A stretch of 64,000 bases of DNA from Aurantimicrobium minutum (GTDB lineage: Bacteria; Actinomycetota; Actinomycetes; Actinomycetales; Microbacteriaceae), in NCBI RefSeq assembly GCF_029894165.1, contig NZ_JARXXU010000001.1:496001-560000 (forward strand), read 5' to 3'. The notes under the pieces were generated by a model that was not told where the DNA came from, ran no database searches, and worked only from the letters and a program-made list of their open reading frames with translations. A program made the translations under genes and the position numbers. Position 1 is the first letter of the stretch, and each line of letters starts with the position of its first letter. Positions 32,016-41,910 of this stretch are shown piece by piece.

Positions 32016-32311
32016 TGGCTACCGCAAAGGCTAAGAAGGCCGAAGAGACTGAGGCAATCGTTCGCGGTTACCGCAAGGTTCGTCGTGGTTACGTCACCAG
32101 CGACAAGATGGACAAGACCATCGTTGTTGAGGTTGAAGACCGCGTGAAGCACCCTCTCTACGGCAAGGTTATTCGCCGCAGCTCGAAGGTGAAGGCTCAC
32201 GATGAGCTCAACACTGCCGGCATCGGTGACCTAGTTGTAATCAGCGAGACCCGTCCGCTCAGCGCCTCCAAGCGCTGGCGCCTGGTCGAAATCGTCGAGA
32301 AGGCTAAGTAG
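32015..32311 (+). CDS. rpsQ: 30S ribosomal protein S17
   Basis: 98 residues with a short Lys/Ala/Glu N-terminal extension ([19 protein letters not shown]) before the OB-fold core ([18 protein letters not shown]). Confidence 0.96.
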   Translation: MATAKAKKAEETEAIVRGYRKVRRGYVTSDKMDKTIVVEVEDRVKHPLYGKVIRRSSKVKAHDELNTAGIGDLVVISETRPLSASKRWRLVEIVEKAK

Positions 32312-32341
32312 GCCTCGCCTACTTCGTAAAAGGAGTTAGAA

Positions 32342-32710
32342 GTGCTTCAGCAAGAATCACGCGTCAAGGTTGCCGACAACACCGGCGCCAAGGAGCTGCT
32401 CACGATTCGTGTTCTCGGTGGTTCCGGTCGTCGTTACGCCGGTCTCGGTGACGTCATCGTGGCAACCGTCAAGGACGCTATCCCCGGCGGAAACGTGAAG
32501 AAGGGTGACGTCGTCAAGGCTGTCATCGTTCGTACCGTCAAGTCGACCCGTCGTCCCGACGGTTCCTACATCAAGTTCGACGAGAACGCAGCTGTCATCC
32601 TCAAGACGGATGGCGAGCCACGCGGTACTCGTATCTTCGGACCAGTCGGTCGCGAGCTTCGCGACAAGAAGTTCATGAAGATCGTTTCATTGGCACCGGA
32701 GGTTATCTAG
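32342..32710 (+). CDS. rplN: 50S ribosomal protein L14
   Basis: 122 residues, GTG start ([20 protein letters not shown]), AGGAGTT upstream. First gene of the spc section. Confidence 0.97.
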   Translation: MLQQESRVKVADNTGAKELLTIRVLGGSGRRYAGLGDVIVATVKDAIPGGNVKKGDVVKAVIVRTVKSTRRPDGSYIKFDENAAVILKTDGEPRGTRIFGPVGRELRDKKFMKIVSLAPEVI

Positions 32711-32712
32711 TC

Positions 32713-33072
32713 ATGGCGAACATCAAGAAGGGTGACCTGGTTCAGGTCATCACTGGTCGCACCCAGGCTCGCGGCGGAGATCGTGGCAAGCAGGGCAAGG
32801 TAATTGAAGTTCTCACCGAGCGCAACCGCGTCATCGTTGAGGGTGTCAACTACGTGACCAAGCACAGCCGCGTCGGCCAGACCGAACGTGGCACCAAGAC
32901 CGGTGGTATCGAGACCGTTGAGGCTCCGATCCACATTTCAAACGTGGCCATTGTTGACCCCTCGACCAAGAAGCCCACTCGCGTGGGTTACCGCGTCGAG
33001 ACGGTTACCAAGAACGGCGCAACCAAGACGGTTCGCGTTCGTTACGCCAAGAAGTCAGGTAAGGACCTGTAA
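32713..33072 (+). CDS. rplX: 50S ribosomal protein L24
   Basis: 119 residues, KOW motif near the start ([20 protein letters not shown]). Coupled to rplE by TAATG. Confidence 0.96.
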   Translation: MANIKKGDLVQVITGRTQARGGDRGKQGKVIEVLTERNRVIVEGVNYVTKHSRVGQTERGTKTGGIETVEAPIHISNVAIVDPSTKKPTRVGYRVETVTKNGATKTVRVRYAKKSGKDL

Positions 33073-33659
33073 TGACCAACACCGCAGTAGCTGGCAAAAT
33101 CCAGCCACGTCTCAAGGCAAAGTACAAGGCAGAGATTCAGCAGGCACTCGCCACTGAGCTCGGCCTCAAGAACGTTCACGAGATCCCAGCCCTCACCAAG
33201 ATCGTGGTGAACATGGGTGTTGGTGAAGCAGCCAAGGATGGCAAGCTCATCGACTTCGCTGTCGCTGATCTGACCGCTATCACTGGCCAGAAGCCTTCGG
33301 TTACCAAGGCTCGCAAGTCGATTGCACAGTTCAAGCTGCGTGAAGGACAGCCCATTGGCGCACACGTCACTCTGCGTGGCGACCGCATGTGGGAGTTCCT
33401 GGACCGCCTCTTGGCACTGGCTCTTCCTCGTATCCGCGACTTCCGTGGTCTGTCTGACCGCCAGTTCGACGGAAACGGTAACTACACCTTTGGTCTCACC
33501 GAGCAGACAATGTTCCACGAGATCAACCAGGACAAGATCGACCGTCCTCGCGGTATGGACATCACTGTTGTGACGACTGCCAAGAACGACGAACAGGGTC
33601 GCGCATTGCTCAAGGCACTGGGCTTCCCATTCAAGTCGGTAGACACCTCTACCAACTAA
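33072..33659 (+). CDS. rplE: 50S ribosomal protein L5
   Basis: 195 residues; contacts 5S rRNA and t[22 protein letters not shown] and the [11 protein letters not shown] segment are typical. In many bacteria rpsN follows; here 60 non-coding bases lead to rpsH. Confidence 0.97.
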   Translation: MTNTAVAGKIQPRLKAKYKAEIQQALATELGLKNVHEIPALTKIVVNMGVGEAAKDGKLIDFAVADLTAITGQKPSVTKARKSIAQFKLREGQPIGAHVTLRGDRMWEFLDRLLALALPRIRDFRGLSDRQFDGNGNYTFGLTEQTMFHEINQDKIDRPRGMDITVVTTAKNDEQGRALLKALGFPFKSVDTSTN

Positions 33660-33719
33660 GCACCACAGGTCGCCACTCGTGTAACGGGCGGCGAAACCTG
33701 GTGAAAAAAGGATAAACAT

Positions 33720-34118
33720 ATGACAATGACAGATCCGGTCGCAGACATGCTGACCAGACTGCGCAACGCGAACTCGGCACACCACGACACCGTGTCCATG
33801 CCGAACAGCAAGCTCAAGACGGGTATTGCTGAAATCCTCAAGTCTGAGGGTTACATCGCGAGCTGGGAAATTGCAGACGCACGCGTCGGCAAGACCCTGA
33901 CGCTGAACCTCAAGTACAGCGCTGACCGTCACGCGTCCATCGTCGGCATCAAGCGCGTCTCGAAGCCTGGTCTTCGCGTGTACGCAAAGTCGACCGAAAT
34001 CCCCAAGGTCCTCGGTGGCCTCGGTATCGCCATTCTGTCCACCTCTAGCGGTCTTCTCACAGACCGTCAGGCTGAGAAGAAGGGCGTAGGTGGGGAAGTC
34101 CTCGCCTACGTGTGGTAA
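33720..34118 (+). CDS. rpsH: 30S ribosomal protein S8
   Basis: 132 residues, [17 protein letters not shown] start and [21 protein letters not shown]-type C-terminus. AAAAGG lies upstream. Confidence 0.97.
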   Translation: MTMTDPVADMLTRLRNANSAHHDTVSMPNSKLKTGIAEILKSEGYIASWEIADARVGKTLTLNLKYSADRHASIVGIKRVSKPGLRVYAKSTEIPKVLGGLGIAILSTSSGLLTDRQAEKKGVGGEVLAYVW

Positions 34119-34124
34119 CCGAGA

Positions 34125-34661
34125 ATGTCACGTATTGGTCGTCTTCCTATTGACATCCCTGGTGGTGTAACCGTGACCATTGAAGGTCAGGACGTTACCA
34201 CTAAGGGTCCTAAGGGCGAACTGAAGCTCACCATTGCTTCTCCTATCACTGCTGTGATCGAAGAGAACCAGGTCGTTGTCAGCCGTCCCGACGACGAGCG
34301 CAACTCGCGTTCGCTGCACGGTCTGACCCGTACCCTCATCGCTAACCAGATTGTTGGCGTGACCCAGGGTTACGAAAAGGGCCTCGAAGTAGTCGGTACT
34401 GGTTACCGTGTTGCTTCGAAGGGCGCTGGCGTCGAGTTCGCACTCGGCTACTCGCACCCCATCACCGTTGAGCCTCCTGCAGGCATCACGTTCACCGTTG
34501 AAGGTAACAACAAGCTCATGGTGAGCGGCATCGACAAGCAAGCCGTCGGTGAAGTTGCTGCCAACATTCGTAAGTTGCGTAAGCCTGAGCCTTACAAGGG
34601 CAAGGGTGTGCGTTACGCCGGCGAGATCGTTCGCCGCAAGGCCGGAAAGAGTGGTAAGTAG
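34125..34661 (+). CDS. rplF: 50S ribosomal protein L6
   Basis: 178 residues, [19 protein letters not shown] and the C-terminal [13 protein letters not shown] motif are intact. Confidence 0.97.
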   Translation: MSRIGRLPIDIPGGVTVTIEGQDVTTKGPKGELKLTIASPITAVIEENQVVVSRPDDERNSRSLHGLTRTLIANQIVGVTQGYEKGLEVVGTGYRVASKGAGVEFALGYSHPITVEPPAGITFTVEGNNKLMVSGIDKQAVGEVAANIRKLRKPEPYKGKGVRYAGEIVRRKAGKSGK

Positions 34662-34663
34662 CC

Positions 34664-35035
34664 ATGGCTCTCGGAACTCGAGGAAAGTCTAAGTCGGCCG
34701 CACGCGACCGCCGTCACGCACGTCTTCGCAAGAAGATCGAAGGAACTTCGGTACGCCCACGTTTGGTCGTTACCCGTTCCGCTCGTCACGTATTCGTTCA
34801 GCTCGTCGACGACTCACAGGGTGTCACCGTTGCTTCGGCATCGACCCTCGAGTCGGACATGCGCACGTTCGCTGGCGACAAGACCGCTAAGGCACGCAAG
34901 GTTGGCGAACTCGTCGCTGAGCGCGCAAAGAAGGTCGGAATTGAAGCTGTGGTCTTCGACCGCGGTGGAAACAAGTACGCCGGTCGCGTTGCCGCGATCG
35001 CCGATGGAGCCCGAGAGGGTGGATTGAGCCTGTGA
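34664..35035 (+). CDS. rplR: 50S ribosomal protein L18
   Basis: 123 residues; binds 5S rRNA. The stop overlaps the rpsE GTG start by 4 bases. Confidence 0.96.
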   Translation: MALGTRGKSKSAARDRRHARLRKKIEGTSVRPRLVVTRSARHVFVQLVDDSQGVTVASASTLESDMRTFAGDKTAKARKVGELVAERAKKVGIEAVVFDRGGNKYAGRVAAIADGAREGGLSL

Positions 35036-35712
35036 GCGAGAACACTGTTAACGAAACTGAAGTTGTTGCAGAAGCAGCAGCTGTGGAGTCTGCACTCGTA
35101 GACACCGCTAACGAGCCTCGTGAGGCTCGCCGCGGTGGCCGTGAGCGCAACCCCAACAAGGATCGCAACCGCGACCGCGACGCTGAGAAGAGCCAGTTCC
35201 TCGAGCGCGTCGTCACTATCAACCGTGTATCCAAGGTCGTCAAGGGTGGTCGTCGCTTTAGCTTCACCGCACTCGTCGTCGTTGGAGATGGCAACGGTTT
35301 GGTCGGTGTCGGTTACGGCAAGGCTAAGGAAGTACCTCTCGCGATCTCGAAGGGTGTTGAAGAAGCCAAGAAGGCTTTCTTCCGCGTCCCTCGCTCGGGT
35401 AGCACCATTCCTCACCCCGTTCAGGGCGAGGCTGCTGCCGGTGTTGTCCTTCTCCGTCCCGCCGCTGCAGGTACCGGTGTTATCGCCGGTGGTCCTGTCC
35501 GCGCCGTACTCGAGTGCGCCGGCATCCACGACGTACTGAGCAAGTCGCTCGGTTCGTCCAACACGATCAACATTGTTCACGCCACCGTGGAAGCACTGAA
35601 GCAGCTCGAAGAGCCTCGCGCCGTTGCAGCCCGTCGTGGTCTGGACTTTGACCAGGTTGCTCCTGCTCGCCTCGTGCGCGCAGAAGCTGAGGCTGCAAAG
35701 GCAGGTGCCTAA
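35032..35712 (+). CDS. rpsE: 30S ribosomal protein S5 with acidic N-terminal extension
   Basis: 226 residues against about 165-200 usually. About 45 extra N-terminal residues, first acidic ([18 protein letters not shown]) then Arg-rich ([16 protein letters not shown]), precede the S5 core ([20 protein letters not shown]). The GTG start lies inside the rplR stop. Confidence 0.95.
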   Translation: MSENTVNETEVVAEAAAVESALVDTANEPREARRGGRERNPNKDRNRDRDAEKSQFLERVVTINRVSKVVKGGRRFSFTALVVVGDGNGLVGVGYGKAKEVPLAISKGVEEAKKAFFRVPRSGSTIPHPVQGEAAAGVVLLRPAAAGTGVIAGGPVRAVLECAGIHDVLSKSLGSSNTINIVHATVEALKQLEEPRAVAARRGLDFDQVAPARLVRAEAEAAKAGA

Positions 35713-35897
35713 TGGCTGCTCGTCTGAAGGTCACACAGATCAAGTCCGTAATTAGCGAAAAGCAGAACCAGCGCGACACTCTTCGGAGCCTGGGTCTCAA
35801 GCGCATTGGCGACATCGTCGTCAAAGAGGACAGCCCCGTAAATCGCGGATACGTTCGCACCGTGGCTCACCTCGTCAAGGTCGAGGAGATTGACTAA
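35712..35897 (+). CDS. rpmD: 50S ribosomal protein L30
   Basis: 61 residues, [20 protein letters not shown]. Coupled by TAATG on both sides. Confidence 0.96.
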   Translation: MAARLKVTQIKSVISEKQNQRDTLRSLGLKRIGDIVVKEDSPVNRGYVRTVAHLVKVEEID

Positions 35898-36586
35898 TGG
35901 CTGAAGAGAAGAAGGAAGCCGCGAAGGCTCCTGCGAAGGCTGCTGCCCCCAAGGCTGCCGCTGCTAAGGCACCTGCTGCCAAGGCTGCTGCACCGAAGGC
36001 TGCTGCCGCAAAGGCTCCCGCAGCAAAGGCTGCAGCTCCTAAGGCTGCCGCTGCTGCAAAGCCTGCTGCTGAGAAGTCGGAAGCAGAAGCCCCCAAAGTA
36101 AAGGCTGCAAAGTCTGTTGCGAAGAAGGCTGAAGCTACCGAAGCTCGTGAGCACGTCCTCAAGGTCCACCACCTTCGTCCCGCACCTGGTGCGAAGAAGG
36201 CAAAGACTCGCGTAGGCCGTGGTGAAGGTTCTAAGGGTAAGACTGCTGGTCGTGGTACCAAGGGAACGAAGGCTCGTTACCAGGTCAAGATCGGCTTCGA
36301 GGGTGGGCAGATGCCTCTGCACATGCGTACCCCCAAGCTCCGCGGCTTCAAGAACCCCTTCCGCGTGGAGTACCAGGTTGTCAACCTGGATGCTCTCTCG
36401 GAGCTGTACCCCAACGGTGGAGATGTCACAGTCGCTGACCTCGTCGCCAAGGGTGCTGTTCGCAAGAACGAGAAGGTCAAGGTTCTTGGTAACGGCGACA
36501 TCGCTGTTAAGCTGAACATTGCGGTCGATAAGGTCTCGAGCTCAGCTGAGCAGAAGATCGTCGCTGCAGGTGGTTCGATCAAGTAA
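35897..36586 (+). CDS. rplO: 50S ribosomal protein L15 with Lys/Ala repeat extension
   Basis: 229 residues; ordinary L15 is about 145-150. The first 80 or so residues are Ala, Lys and Pro only, with three near-identical 15-residue units [15 protein letters not shown] at about 13-57, then a mixed linker to about 85. The L15 core follows ([20 protein letters not shown] and onward). The extension resembles the tails of histone H1-like and mycobacterial HupB proteins. It is in frame with the coupled TAATG start. Confidence 0.95.
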   Translation: MAEEKKEAAKAPAKAAAPKAAAAKAPAAKAAAPKAAAAKAPAAKAAAPKAAAAAKPAAEKSEAEAPKVKAAKSVAKKAEATEAREHVLKVHHLRPAPGAKKAKTRVGRGEGSKGKTAGRGTKGTKARYQVKIGFEGGQMPLHMRTPKLRGFKNPFRVEYQVVNLDALSELYPNGGDVTVADLVAKGAVRKNEKVKVLGNGDIAVKLNIAVDKVSSSAEQKIVAAGGSIK

Positions 36587-36617
36587 CCACTCGCTGGTTA
36601 CGCAACAACGTAGCGTT

Positions 36618-36643
36618 ACTGGCTCCCCGAAAGGGGGGCCAGT
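36618..36643 (+). promoter_or_regulatory. Hairpin in the secY leader
   Basis: ACTGGC-T-CCCC, GAAA loop, GGGG-G-GCCAGT form a stem between rplO and secY. No T-run follows, so this is more likely an attenuation or RNA-stability element than a full terminator. GTAGCG and CGTTAC on the outside could extend it. Confidence 0.45.
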
Positions 36644-36676
36644 ACGCGTTACACCACAGGTTTACAGGAGTCATTT

Positions 36677-37999
36677 GTGATTAGTGCAATCGTGCGAATT
36701 TTCCGCACTCCCGATCTGCGCCGCAAGATTGGCTTCGCGCTGGGCATGATCGCCCTGTTCCGTCTGGGCTCTTTCATCCCCGGACCCTACGTTGATTTTG
36801 GCAACGTCCAGGCGTGTTTGAACGCCAACCAAAACACCTCGGGCCTCTACGAGCTCGTCAACCTCTTCTCAGGTGGAGCACTGCTCCAGTTGAGCATCTT
36901 TGCCCTGGGCATCATGCCGTACATCACGGCGTCGATCATTATCCAGTTGCTGCGCGTGGTTATCCCACACTTTGAAACACTGCACAAGGAAGGTCAGGCT
37001 GGCCAGTCCAAGCTGACCCAGTACACCCGCTACCTCACCATTGCGCTCGGTGTTCTGCAGTCGACGACCCTCATCACCGTTGCTCGCTCCGGCGCTTTGT
37101 TTGGGACGAACTCCACTCCGGAATGTTCTCAACTGCTGACCAACGACTCCTGGTACGCCATTCTGCTCATGGTTATCACGTTGACCGCAGGTACCGGTGT
37201 GATCATGTGGATGGCTGAGCTCATCACCGAAAAGGGCATCGGTAACGGTATGTCCTTGCTCATCTTCACCTCGATTGCCGCAGGCTTCCCTCGCTCGCTG
37301 GGTAACGTGTACGCAGCTCGTGGTCTCAACACTCTGCTCATCGTGCTGGCCCTCATCATTGTGGTCATCATCGCGGTGGTCTTCGTGGAACAGTCCCAGC
37401 GTCGTATTCCGGTTCAATACGCCAAGCGCGTGGTGGGCCGTCGAACCTATGGTGGCAACAACACCTACATCCCGATCAAGGTCAACATGGCCGGCGTGGT
37501 CCCCGTGATCTTCGCCTCGTCCTTGCTGTACCTGCCTGCCCTCATCGCGCAGTTCAACCAGCCTGCAGCTGGTGAACAGCCTGCAGGCTGGGTGACCTGG
37601 ATCACCACCTACCTGACCCAGGGTGACCACCCCGCCTATATGGCGCTGTTCTTCCTGCTCATTGTGGGCTTCACCTACTTCTACGTCGCCATCACCTTCA
37701 ACCCTGTTGAAGTGGCGGACAACATGAAGACCTACGGTGGATTCATCCCCGGTATTCGTGCCGGTCGTCCGACCGCGGAATACCTGGACTACGTTCTTAC
37801 CCGCATTACGCTGCCTGGTTCTCTCTACCTCGGCTTCGTCGCTATTCTTCCGCTCATCGTGTTGGCCTTGGCCGGCGCGAACACCGACTTCGCTTTCGGT
37901 GGAACCTCGATCCTCATCGTGGTGGGTGTTGGTTTGGAAACGGTGAAGCAGATTGATTCGCAGCTGCAGCAGCGTCACTACGAAGGACTCTTGCGCTAA
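36677..37999 (+). CDS. secY: Protein translocase subunit SecY
   Basis: 440 residues, GTG start with CAGGAG upstream, ten membrane segments. Central channel of the Sec translocon, acting with SecE and SecG, which are not in the window. The stop overlaps adk (TAATGA). Confidence 0.97.
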   Translation: MISAIVRIFRTPDLRRKIGFALGMIALFRLGSFIPGPYVDFGNVQACLNANQNTSGLYELVNLFSGGALLQLSIFALGIMPYITASIIIQLLRVVIPHFETLHKEGQAGQSKLTQYTRYLTIALGVLQSTTLITVARSGALFGTNSTPECSQLLTNDSWYAILLMVITLTAGTGVIMWMAELITEKGIGNGMSLLIFTSIAAGFPRSLGNVYAARGLNTLLIVLALIIVVIIAVVFVEQSQRRIPVQYAKRVVGRRTYGGNNTYIPIKVNMAGVVPVIFASSLLYLPALIAQFNQPAAGEQPAGWVTWITTYLTQGDHPAYMALFFLLIVGFTYFYVAITFNPVEVADNMKTYGGFIPGIRAGRPTAEYLDYVLTRITLPGSLYLGFVAILPLIVLALAGANTDFAFGGTSILIVVGVGLETVKQIDSQLQQRHYEGLLR

Positions 38000-38586
38000 T
38001 GACAGGAACACGCCTGCTTCTCATTGGTCCTCCCGGTGCCGGTAAGGGCACGCAGGCTGCTGTCCTTGCGCAGACCTACGCGATTCCTGCCATCTCAACC
38101 GGTGACATTTTCCGTGCCAACGTCAAGAACGAGACTCCCCTGGGGCTCGAGGTCAAAGCCATCATGGCGCGCGGTGAATATGTTCCAGACTCCCTCACCA
38201 ACGCGATTGTCGAAGACCGTCTGCACGAAGCAGATGCCGTCTCTGGCTTTCTCCTCGACGGTTACCCTCGCACCATCGATCAGGTGAACGAACTGGACCG
38301 CATGCTCTCCGCTGACGGCAAGGCTCTAGATGCTGTTGTGCTCATCACCGCAGACACTGATGTGGTTGTCGGACGCTTGCTCAAGCGCGCCGAGATCGAA
38401 GGCCGTGCCGACGACACCGAAGACGTGATTCGTCACCGCATGTCCGTCTATGAAGAGCAGACGGCACCCTTGATCGACACCTACACCGCTCGTGGCCTCG
38501 TCGTCACCGTGGATGGTTTGGGTGCCGTCGAAGACGTCACCGCACGGATCGTAGCTGCGCTGGCCGCCAAGGGCATTCAGGCTTAG
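37999..38586 (+). CDS. adk: Adenylate kinase
   Basis: 195 residues. GPPGAGKGTQ (10-19) is the P-loop; DGYPRTIDQV and the short LID (EGRADDTEDVIRHRM) without zinc cysteines fit actinobacterial short-form Adk. Balances ATP, ADP and AMP. Coupled to secY. Confidence 0.96.
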   Translation: MTGTRLLLIGPPGAGKGTQAAVLAQTYAIPAISTGDIFRANVKNETPLGLEVKAIMARGEYVPDSLTNAIVEDRLHEADAVSGFLLDGYPRTIDQVNELDRMLSADGKALDAVVLITADTDVVVGRLLKRAEIEGRADDTEDVIRHRMSVYEEQTAPLIDTYTARGLVVTVDGLGAVEDVTARIVAALAAKGIQA

Positions 38587-38599
38587 GCCTGGGCTTCTG

Positions 38600-39445
38600 A
38601 TGGGCTTTCGTACCAACATTTACAAGTCTCCTGCCCAGCTTCGGCTGATGGTGGAGCCTGGGTTGATCACCGCTGCCGCCTTGGATGCTGTGCGCCCTCT
38701 CATTCGTGCGGGAGTCTCCACGCTCGAACTCGATGCTGCAGCGGAGAAGGCCATCCGTGAACGCGGGGGAGAGCCCAACTTTATGTTGGTCCCCGGTTAT
38801 CACCACACCGTGTGTGCTTCGGTCAACGATGCTGTGGTTCACGGCATCCCCGGCGGTCGCATTCTGGAACCCGGTGACATTGTCTCGATTGATGCAGGTG
38901 CTCAATACAAGGACTGGAATGGCGACTCCGCCATCACCGTTGTTGTTCCTGACCCGAGCCGGCCTGAGCTTGTGACCGAGCGTGAACAGCTTTCCCGCAT
39001 TACCGAAGGTTCCCTCTGGGCCGGTATTGCGCGCCTCGCCAAGGCGAAGTATCTCAATGAGGTCGGTGACGCCATCCAGGGCTATATCGAACTCGAAGGC
39101 CAGAAGGTGGGCCACCGCTATGGCATCCTGACCGATTACATCGGTCACGGCATTGGTCGGGACATGCATGAAGCACCTCCCGTGTTTAACTACCGGGTCA
39201 AGCAAAAGGGTCCTGAGGTCAAGCCTGGCCTCGTCATCGCCATTGAACCCATGGTGGTGACCGGCAGCATCGATACCTATGTTGACGAGGACGAGTGGAC
39301 CGTGATCACCGAAGACGGTGGCATGGCTTCGCACTGGGAACACTCCGTTGCCGTGCACAAGGATGGCATCTGGGTCCTCACTGCACACGACGGTGGCGCA
39401 GCAGGACTGGCGCCGTTTGGTGTTGTTCCGATTTCTATCGCTTAA
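38600..39445 (+). CDS. map: Methionine aminopeptidase, type I
   Basis: 281 residues. Removes the start methionine of new proteins. Metal ligands lie in SIDAGAQYKDWNGDS, GHGIGRDMHEAP, AIEPMV and WEHSVAV. Follows adk after 13 bases; in most relatives infA comes next, but here an RCC1-repeat gene intervenes. Confidence 0.96.
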   Translation: MGFRTNIYKSPAQLRLMVEPGLITAAALDAVRPLIRAGVSTLELDAAAEKAIRERGGEPNFMLVPGYHHTVCASVNDAVVHGIPGGRILEPGDIVSIDAGAQYKDWNGDSAITVVVPDPSRPELVTEREQLSRITEGSLWAGIARLAKAKYLNEVGDAIQGYIELEGQKVGHRYGILTDYIGHGIGRDMHEAPPVFNYRVKQKGPEVKPGLVIAIEPMVVTGSIDTYVDEDEWTVITEDGGMASHWEHSVAVHKDGIWVLTAHDGGAAGLAPFGVVPISIA

Positions 39446-39561
39446 TTCCGCAATGAAGAGGGTTATCCCTACATAAGCATCGAAGAGTGTGTGTGGACTA
39501 GACCTCCTCAGTAACTTCAAACCTCATATGGCACGTTGTGCCCACATTGCGAGGTCTCCAC

Positions 39562-41178
39562 ATGAAGTTCTTTTTCCGCACCCTTACTTCTGGCCTGACC
39601 GGTGTTGCTGTCATTCTGGGGATCATGATGTTTGGCTCTGCGGCTCAGGCGACCATCACTCCTAGCTCTGGTCCGGCTGCTGGTGGAACAAGCGTCACGG
39701 TGGAGGGGATTCACTTTGTTCAAGTTGCTGGAGGTAGTTCGCACACTTTGGCTCTCACAAATCTGGGAACGGTCTATGCCTGGGGCGGCAACAACGATGG
39801 CGAGTTGGGCAATGGCACATTTACAAACTCCTCAACGCCTGTTGCTGTAATGGACGCCCAGGGGCTTTTGCCATTAACAGGTGTTTCTCAAATCGCGGTG
39901 GGAGATGATTTTTCCATCGTGTTGCTTGAAACGGGTGAAGTCTATGCGTGGGGAGAAAATGATTATGGCCAATTAGGCGATGGCTCAACTACGGGTAGAG
40001 CCTTGCCAACTCGGGTCAAAGACTCTGACGGAACAGGTTGGCTTTCTGGAGTAAGTTTTCTCGCATTGGGATCGACGCATTCATCCGCCATTCTTGAGAA
40101 CGGAACCGTCATGGCCTGGGGTGACAACCTCTATGGCCAACTTGGAATCGGAACATTTGTAGACCAGTTGCTTCCAGTTACTGTCAAGGACTCTTCTGGT
40201 ACGACAGCCCTAGCGGGGGTTAGTGCAATTGCATTGGGACAAGAACATACCCTGGCGCTGCTGGAATCGGGCCAGCTCATGGCCTGGGGCGAAAATTTCA
40301 GCGGTCAGTTGGGTGACGGCACTACTGTCTCCCGATCTCTTCCATTTGCGGTGAGTGATGCGTCTGGATCTGGTGTCTTGTCACAGGTCGCCTTCATTGG
40401 AGCGCGGGGTGACCACTCACTGGTCATATTGAACACAGGAGAGTCATACGCCTGGGGGAAAAACAATTCTGGGCAACTGGGTGACGGCACGACTACAAAC
40501 CGTTCCAGGCCAGTCAGAGTGATGGATAGTTCAGGGAACGCACCTCTCGGAAGTACTTCGAAGATAATTGCTGGGTATAGATCTTCTTACGCTCAGCTTT
40601 CTACTGGAGAGCTTGTTGCGTGGGGAAGAAATTCTCTCGGGGAATTGGGCGATGGGACGACAAATGACAGTCTGCTCCCGGTATTTGTATTGAATGCTGC
40701 AGGCGATAGCGCCCTGACTGGTATTTCACTTGTGACGTCTGGAAGTAGTCATGTTGTGGCCGTGCTGACCTCTGGCACAACGGTTGCGTGGGGAGACAAT
40801 TCGTCCTATGAGCTGGGTATTGGCCTCTCCACTCACTACGCGACATTGCCGCAGACGAGCGCAAACTTTCAGCCACAGAGCGTAAGTTTCGGATCGAACG
40901 TAGCTGGAAACCTCACGATTTCAAGCACAACATGGGCAGTAGTAAGCCCCGTTTCTACAGCTGGACACGTAGATATCTTGGCGACAGCATCTGTATTTGG
41001 TGGAGCTACCCCAGCAAGTCCTGCATTGGTAACGTGGAAAGCCGGATTGTTTACATACGAACCTGTCCTTGCTACAACCGGGTCTCCCGCACCTGTTCCG
41101 CTTGGAATAGCCGCGACACTGGCGCTCCTCGTGGGTCTGGCGCTCCTCGTGGGCTGGCGCAGAGTTAAGAGGAGCTAA
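39562..41178 (+). CDS. Surface RCC1-propeller protein in a split TIG domain, LATTG anchor
   Basis: 538 residues from ATG 39562, with GCGAGG upstream. Residues 1-30 are a signal peptide ending AAQA. Residues 31-52 (TITPSSGPAAGGTSVTVEG) are the first half of an IPT/TIG domain. Seven RCC1 repeats of about 55 residues (YAWG.N..GQLGDGT) fill 53-437 and would close a seven-bladed propeller. Residues 438-499 (VSFGSNVAG... STAGHVDI) look like the second half of the TIG fold. LATTG at 503-507, a hydrophobic segment and a basic tail (WRRVKRS) form a sortase-type anchor. Codon use is more A/T-rich than in the flanking ribosomal genes, so it is likely acquired or weakly expressed. Ligand unknown. Confidence 0.85.
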   Translation: MKFFFRTLTSGLTGVAVILGIMMFGSAAQATITPSSGPAAGGTSVTVEGIHFVQVAGGSSHTLALTNLGTVYAWGGNNDGELGNGTFTNSSTPVAVMDAQGLLPLTGVSQIAVGDDFSIVLLETGEVYAWGENDYGQLGDGSTTGRALPTRVKDSDGTGWLSGVSFLALGSTHSSAILENGTVMAWGDNLYGQLGIGTFVDQLLPVTVKDSSGTTALAGVSAIALGQEHTLALLESGQLMAWGENFSGQLGDGTTVSRSLPFAVSDASGSGVLSQVAFIGARGDHSLVILNTGESYAWGKNNSGQLGDGTTTNRSRPVRVMDSSGNAPLGSTSKIIAGYRSSYAQLSTGELVAWGRNSLGELGDGTTNDSLLPVFVLNAAGDSALTGISLVTSGSSHVVAVLTSGTTVAWGDNSSYELGIGLSTHYATLPQTSANFQPQSVSFGSNVAGNLTISSTTWAVVSPVSTAGHVDILATASVFGGATPASPALVTWKAGLFTYEPVLATTGSPAPVPLGIAATLALLVGLALLVGWRRVKRS

Positions 41179-41339
41179 TTTCCTGCAGATATGTTCTCCA
41201 ACTCGATACCCGGTTGGATTTCTGCCGGAATATCACATAAGCTAGGACTTTGGTGTCTGTTGCCCTGCCTTTGGCGTGTCGTCAGAACACTATTTGCATC
41301 CGCAAGACCAGTAATCCCCAACTAAGCGATAAGTGAGTT
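41179..41339 (+). other. Intergenic region before infA
   Basis: 161 bases between the RCC1 gene and infA. It should hold the promoter for infA-rpmJ-rpsM, since the surface gene breaks the operon, but I see no confident -35/-10 pair. Confidence 0.3.
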
Positions 41340-41561
41340 ATGGCCAAAAAAGACGGCGTCATCGAGATCGAAGGTTCGATCACCGAAGCGTTGCCCAACG
41401 CTATGTTCCGCGTTGAGCTGACTAATGGCCACAAGGTTCTTGCCCACATCTCGGGCAAGATGCGCCAGCACTACATCCGAATCCTCCCTGAGGACAAGGT
41501 CATCGTAGAGCTCAGCCCTTACGACCTCACCCGTGGACGTATCGTCTACCGCTACAAATAA
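41340..41561 (+). CDS. infA: Translation initiation factor IF-1
   Basis: 73 residues, one OB-fold ([33 protein letters not shown]). Occupies the ribosomal A site during initiation. Confidence 0.97.
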   Translation: MAKKDGVIEIEGSITEALPNAMFRVELTNGHKVLAHISGKMRQHYIRILPEDKVIVELSPYDLTRGRIVYRYK

Positions 41562-41632
41562 GGGTTACTGAGAAGTAACGGCCAGAGCCCACAAGGCTTC
41601 GGTACGAAGACAGCGATAAAAGGAAAAGAACA

Positions 41633-41746
41633 ATGAAGGTCAACCCCAGCGTTAAGCCCATCTGCGACAAGTGCAAGGTGATTCGCCGCCACGGAAACGT
41701 CATGGTGATCTGCGAGAACCCTCGTCACAAGCAGCGCCAGGGCTAG
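41633..41746 (+). CDS. rpmJ: 50S ribosomal protein L36
   Basis: 37 residues ([20 protein letters not shown] at the start). Cys11, Cys14, Cys27 and His32 form the zinc site of the ordinary zinc-binding form. AAAGGAAAAG lies upstream. Too short for most gene callers. Confidence 0.96.
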   Translation: MKVNPSVKPICDKCKVIRRHGNVMVICENPRHKQRQG

Positions 41747-41910
41747 TCGACAGGCTCCCACAAATTTTCACTCGCAAGAGTGAGCCCGCGGTTCGCCGCA
41801 ACAACTCAATAAGCACTCCCAAGAACCTACTTCGGTAGGGGACACCTACGGTTGGAGGCCGTGGCACCGGGAATGCTCCATACCTCCACTACACACAAGG
41901 AGATGCCACC
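41747..41910 (+). other. Leader of rpsM with two tetraloop hairpins
   Basis: 164 bases. TCACTC-GCAA-GAGTGA (41768-41783) and CCTAC-TTCG-GTAGG (41826-41839) are perfect stem-loops with GNRA and UUCG loops. AACAACTCAATAA (41800-41812) recurs before rpoA. ACAAGGAG precedes rpsM. Confidence 0.45.

Noticed and set aside
35930-36080. GCT/AAG-rich repeat considered as an independent repeat element
   Set aside because: It is in frame within rplO and encodes the Lys/Ala extension.
41768-41839. The rpsM-leader hairpins as terminators
   Set aside because: No T-run after either stem, and rpsM follows on the same strand.
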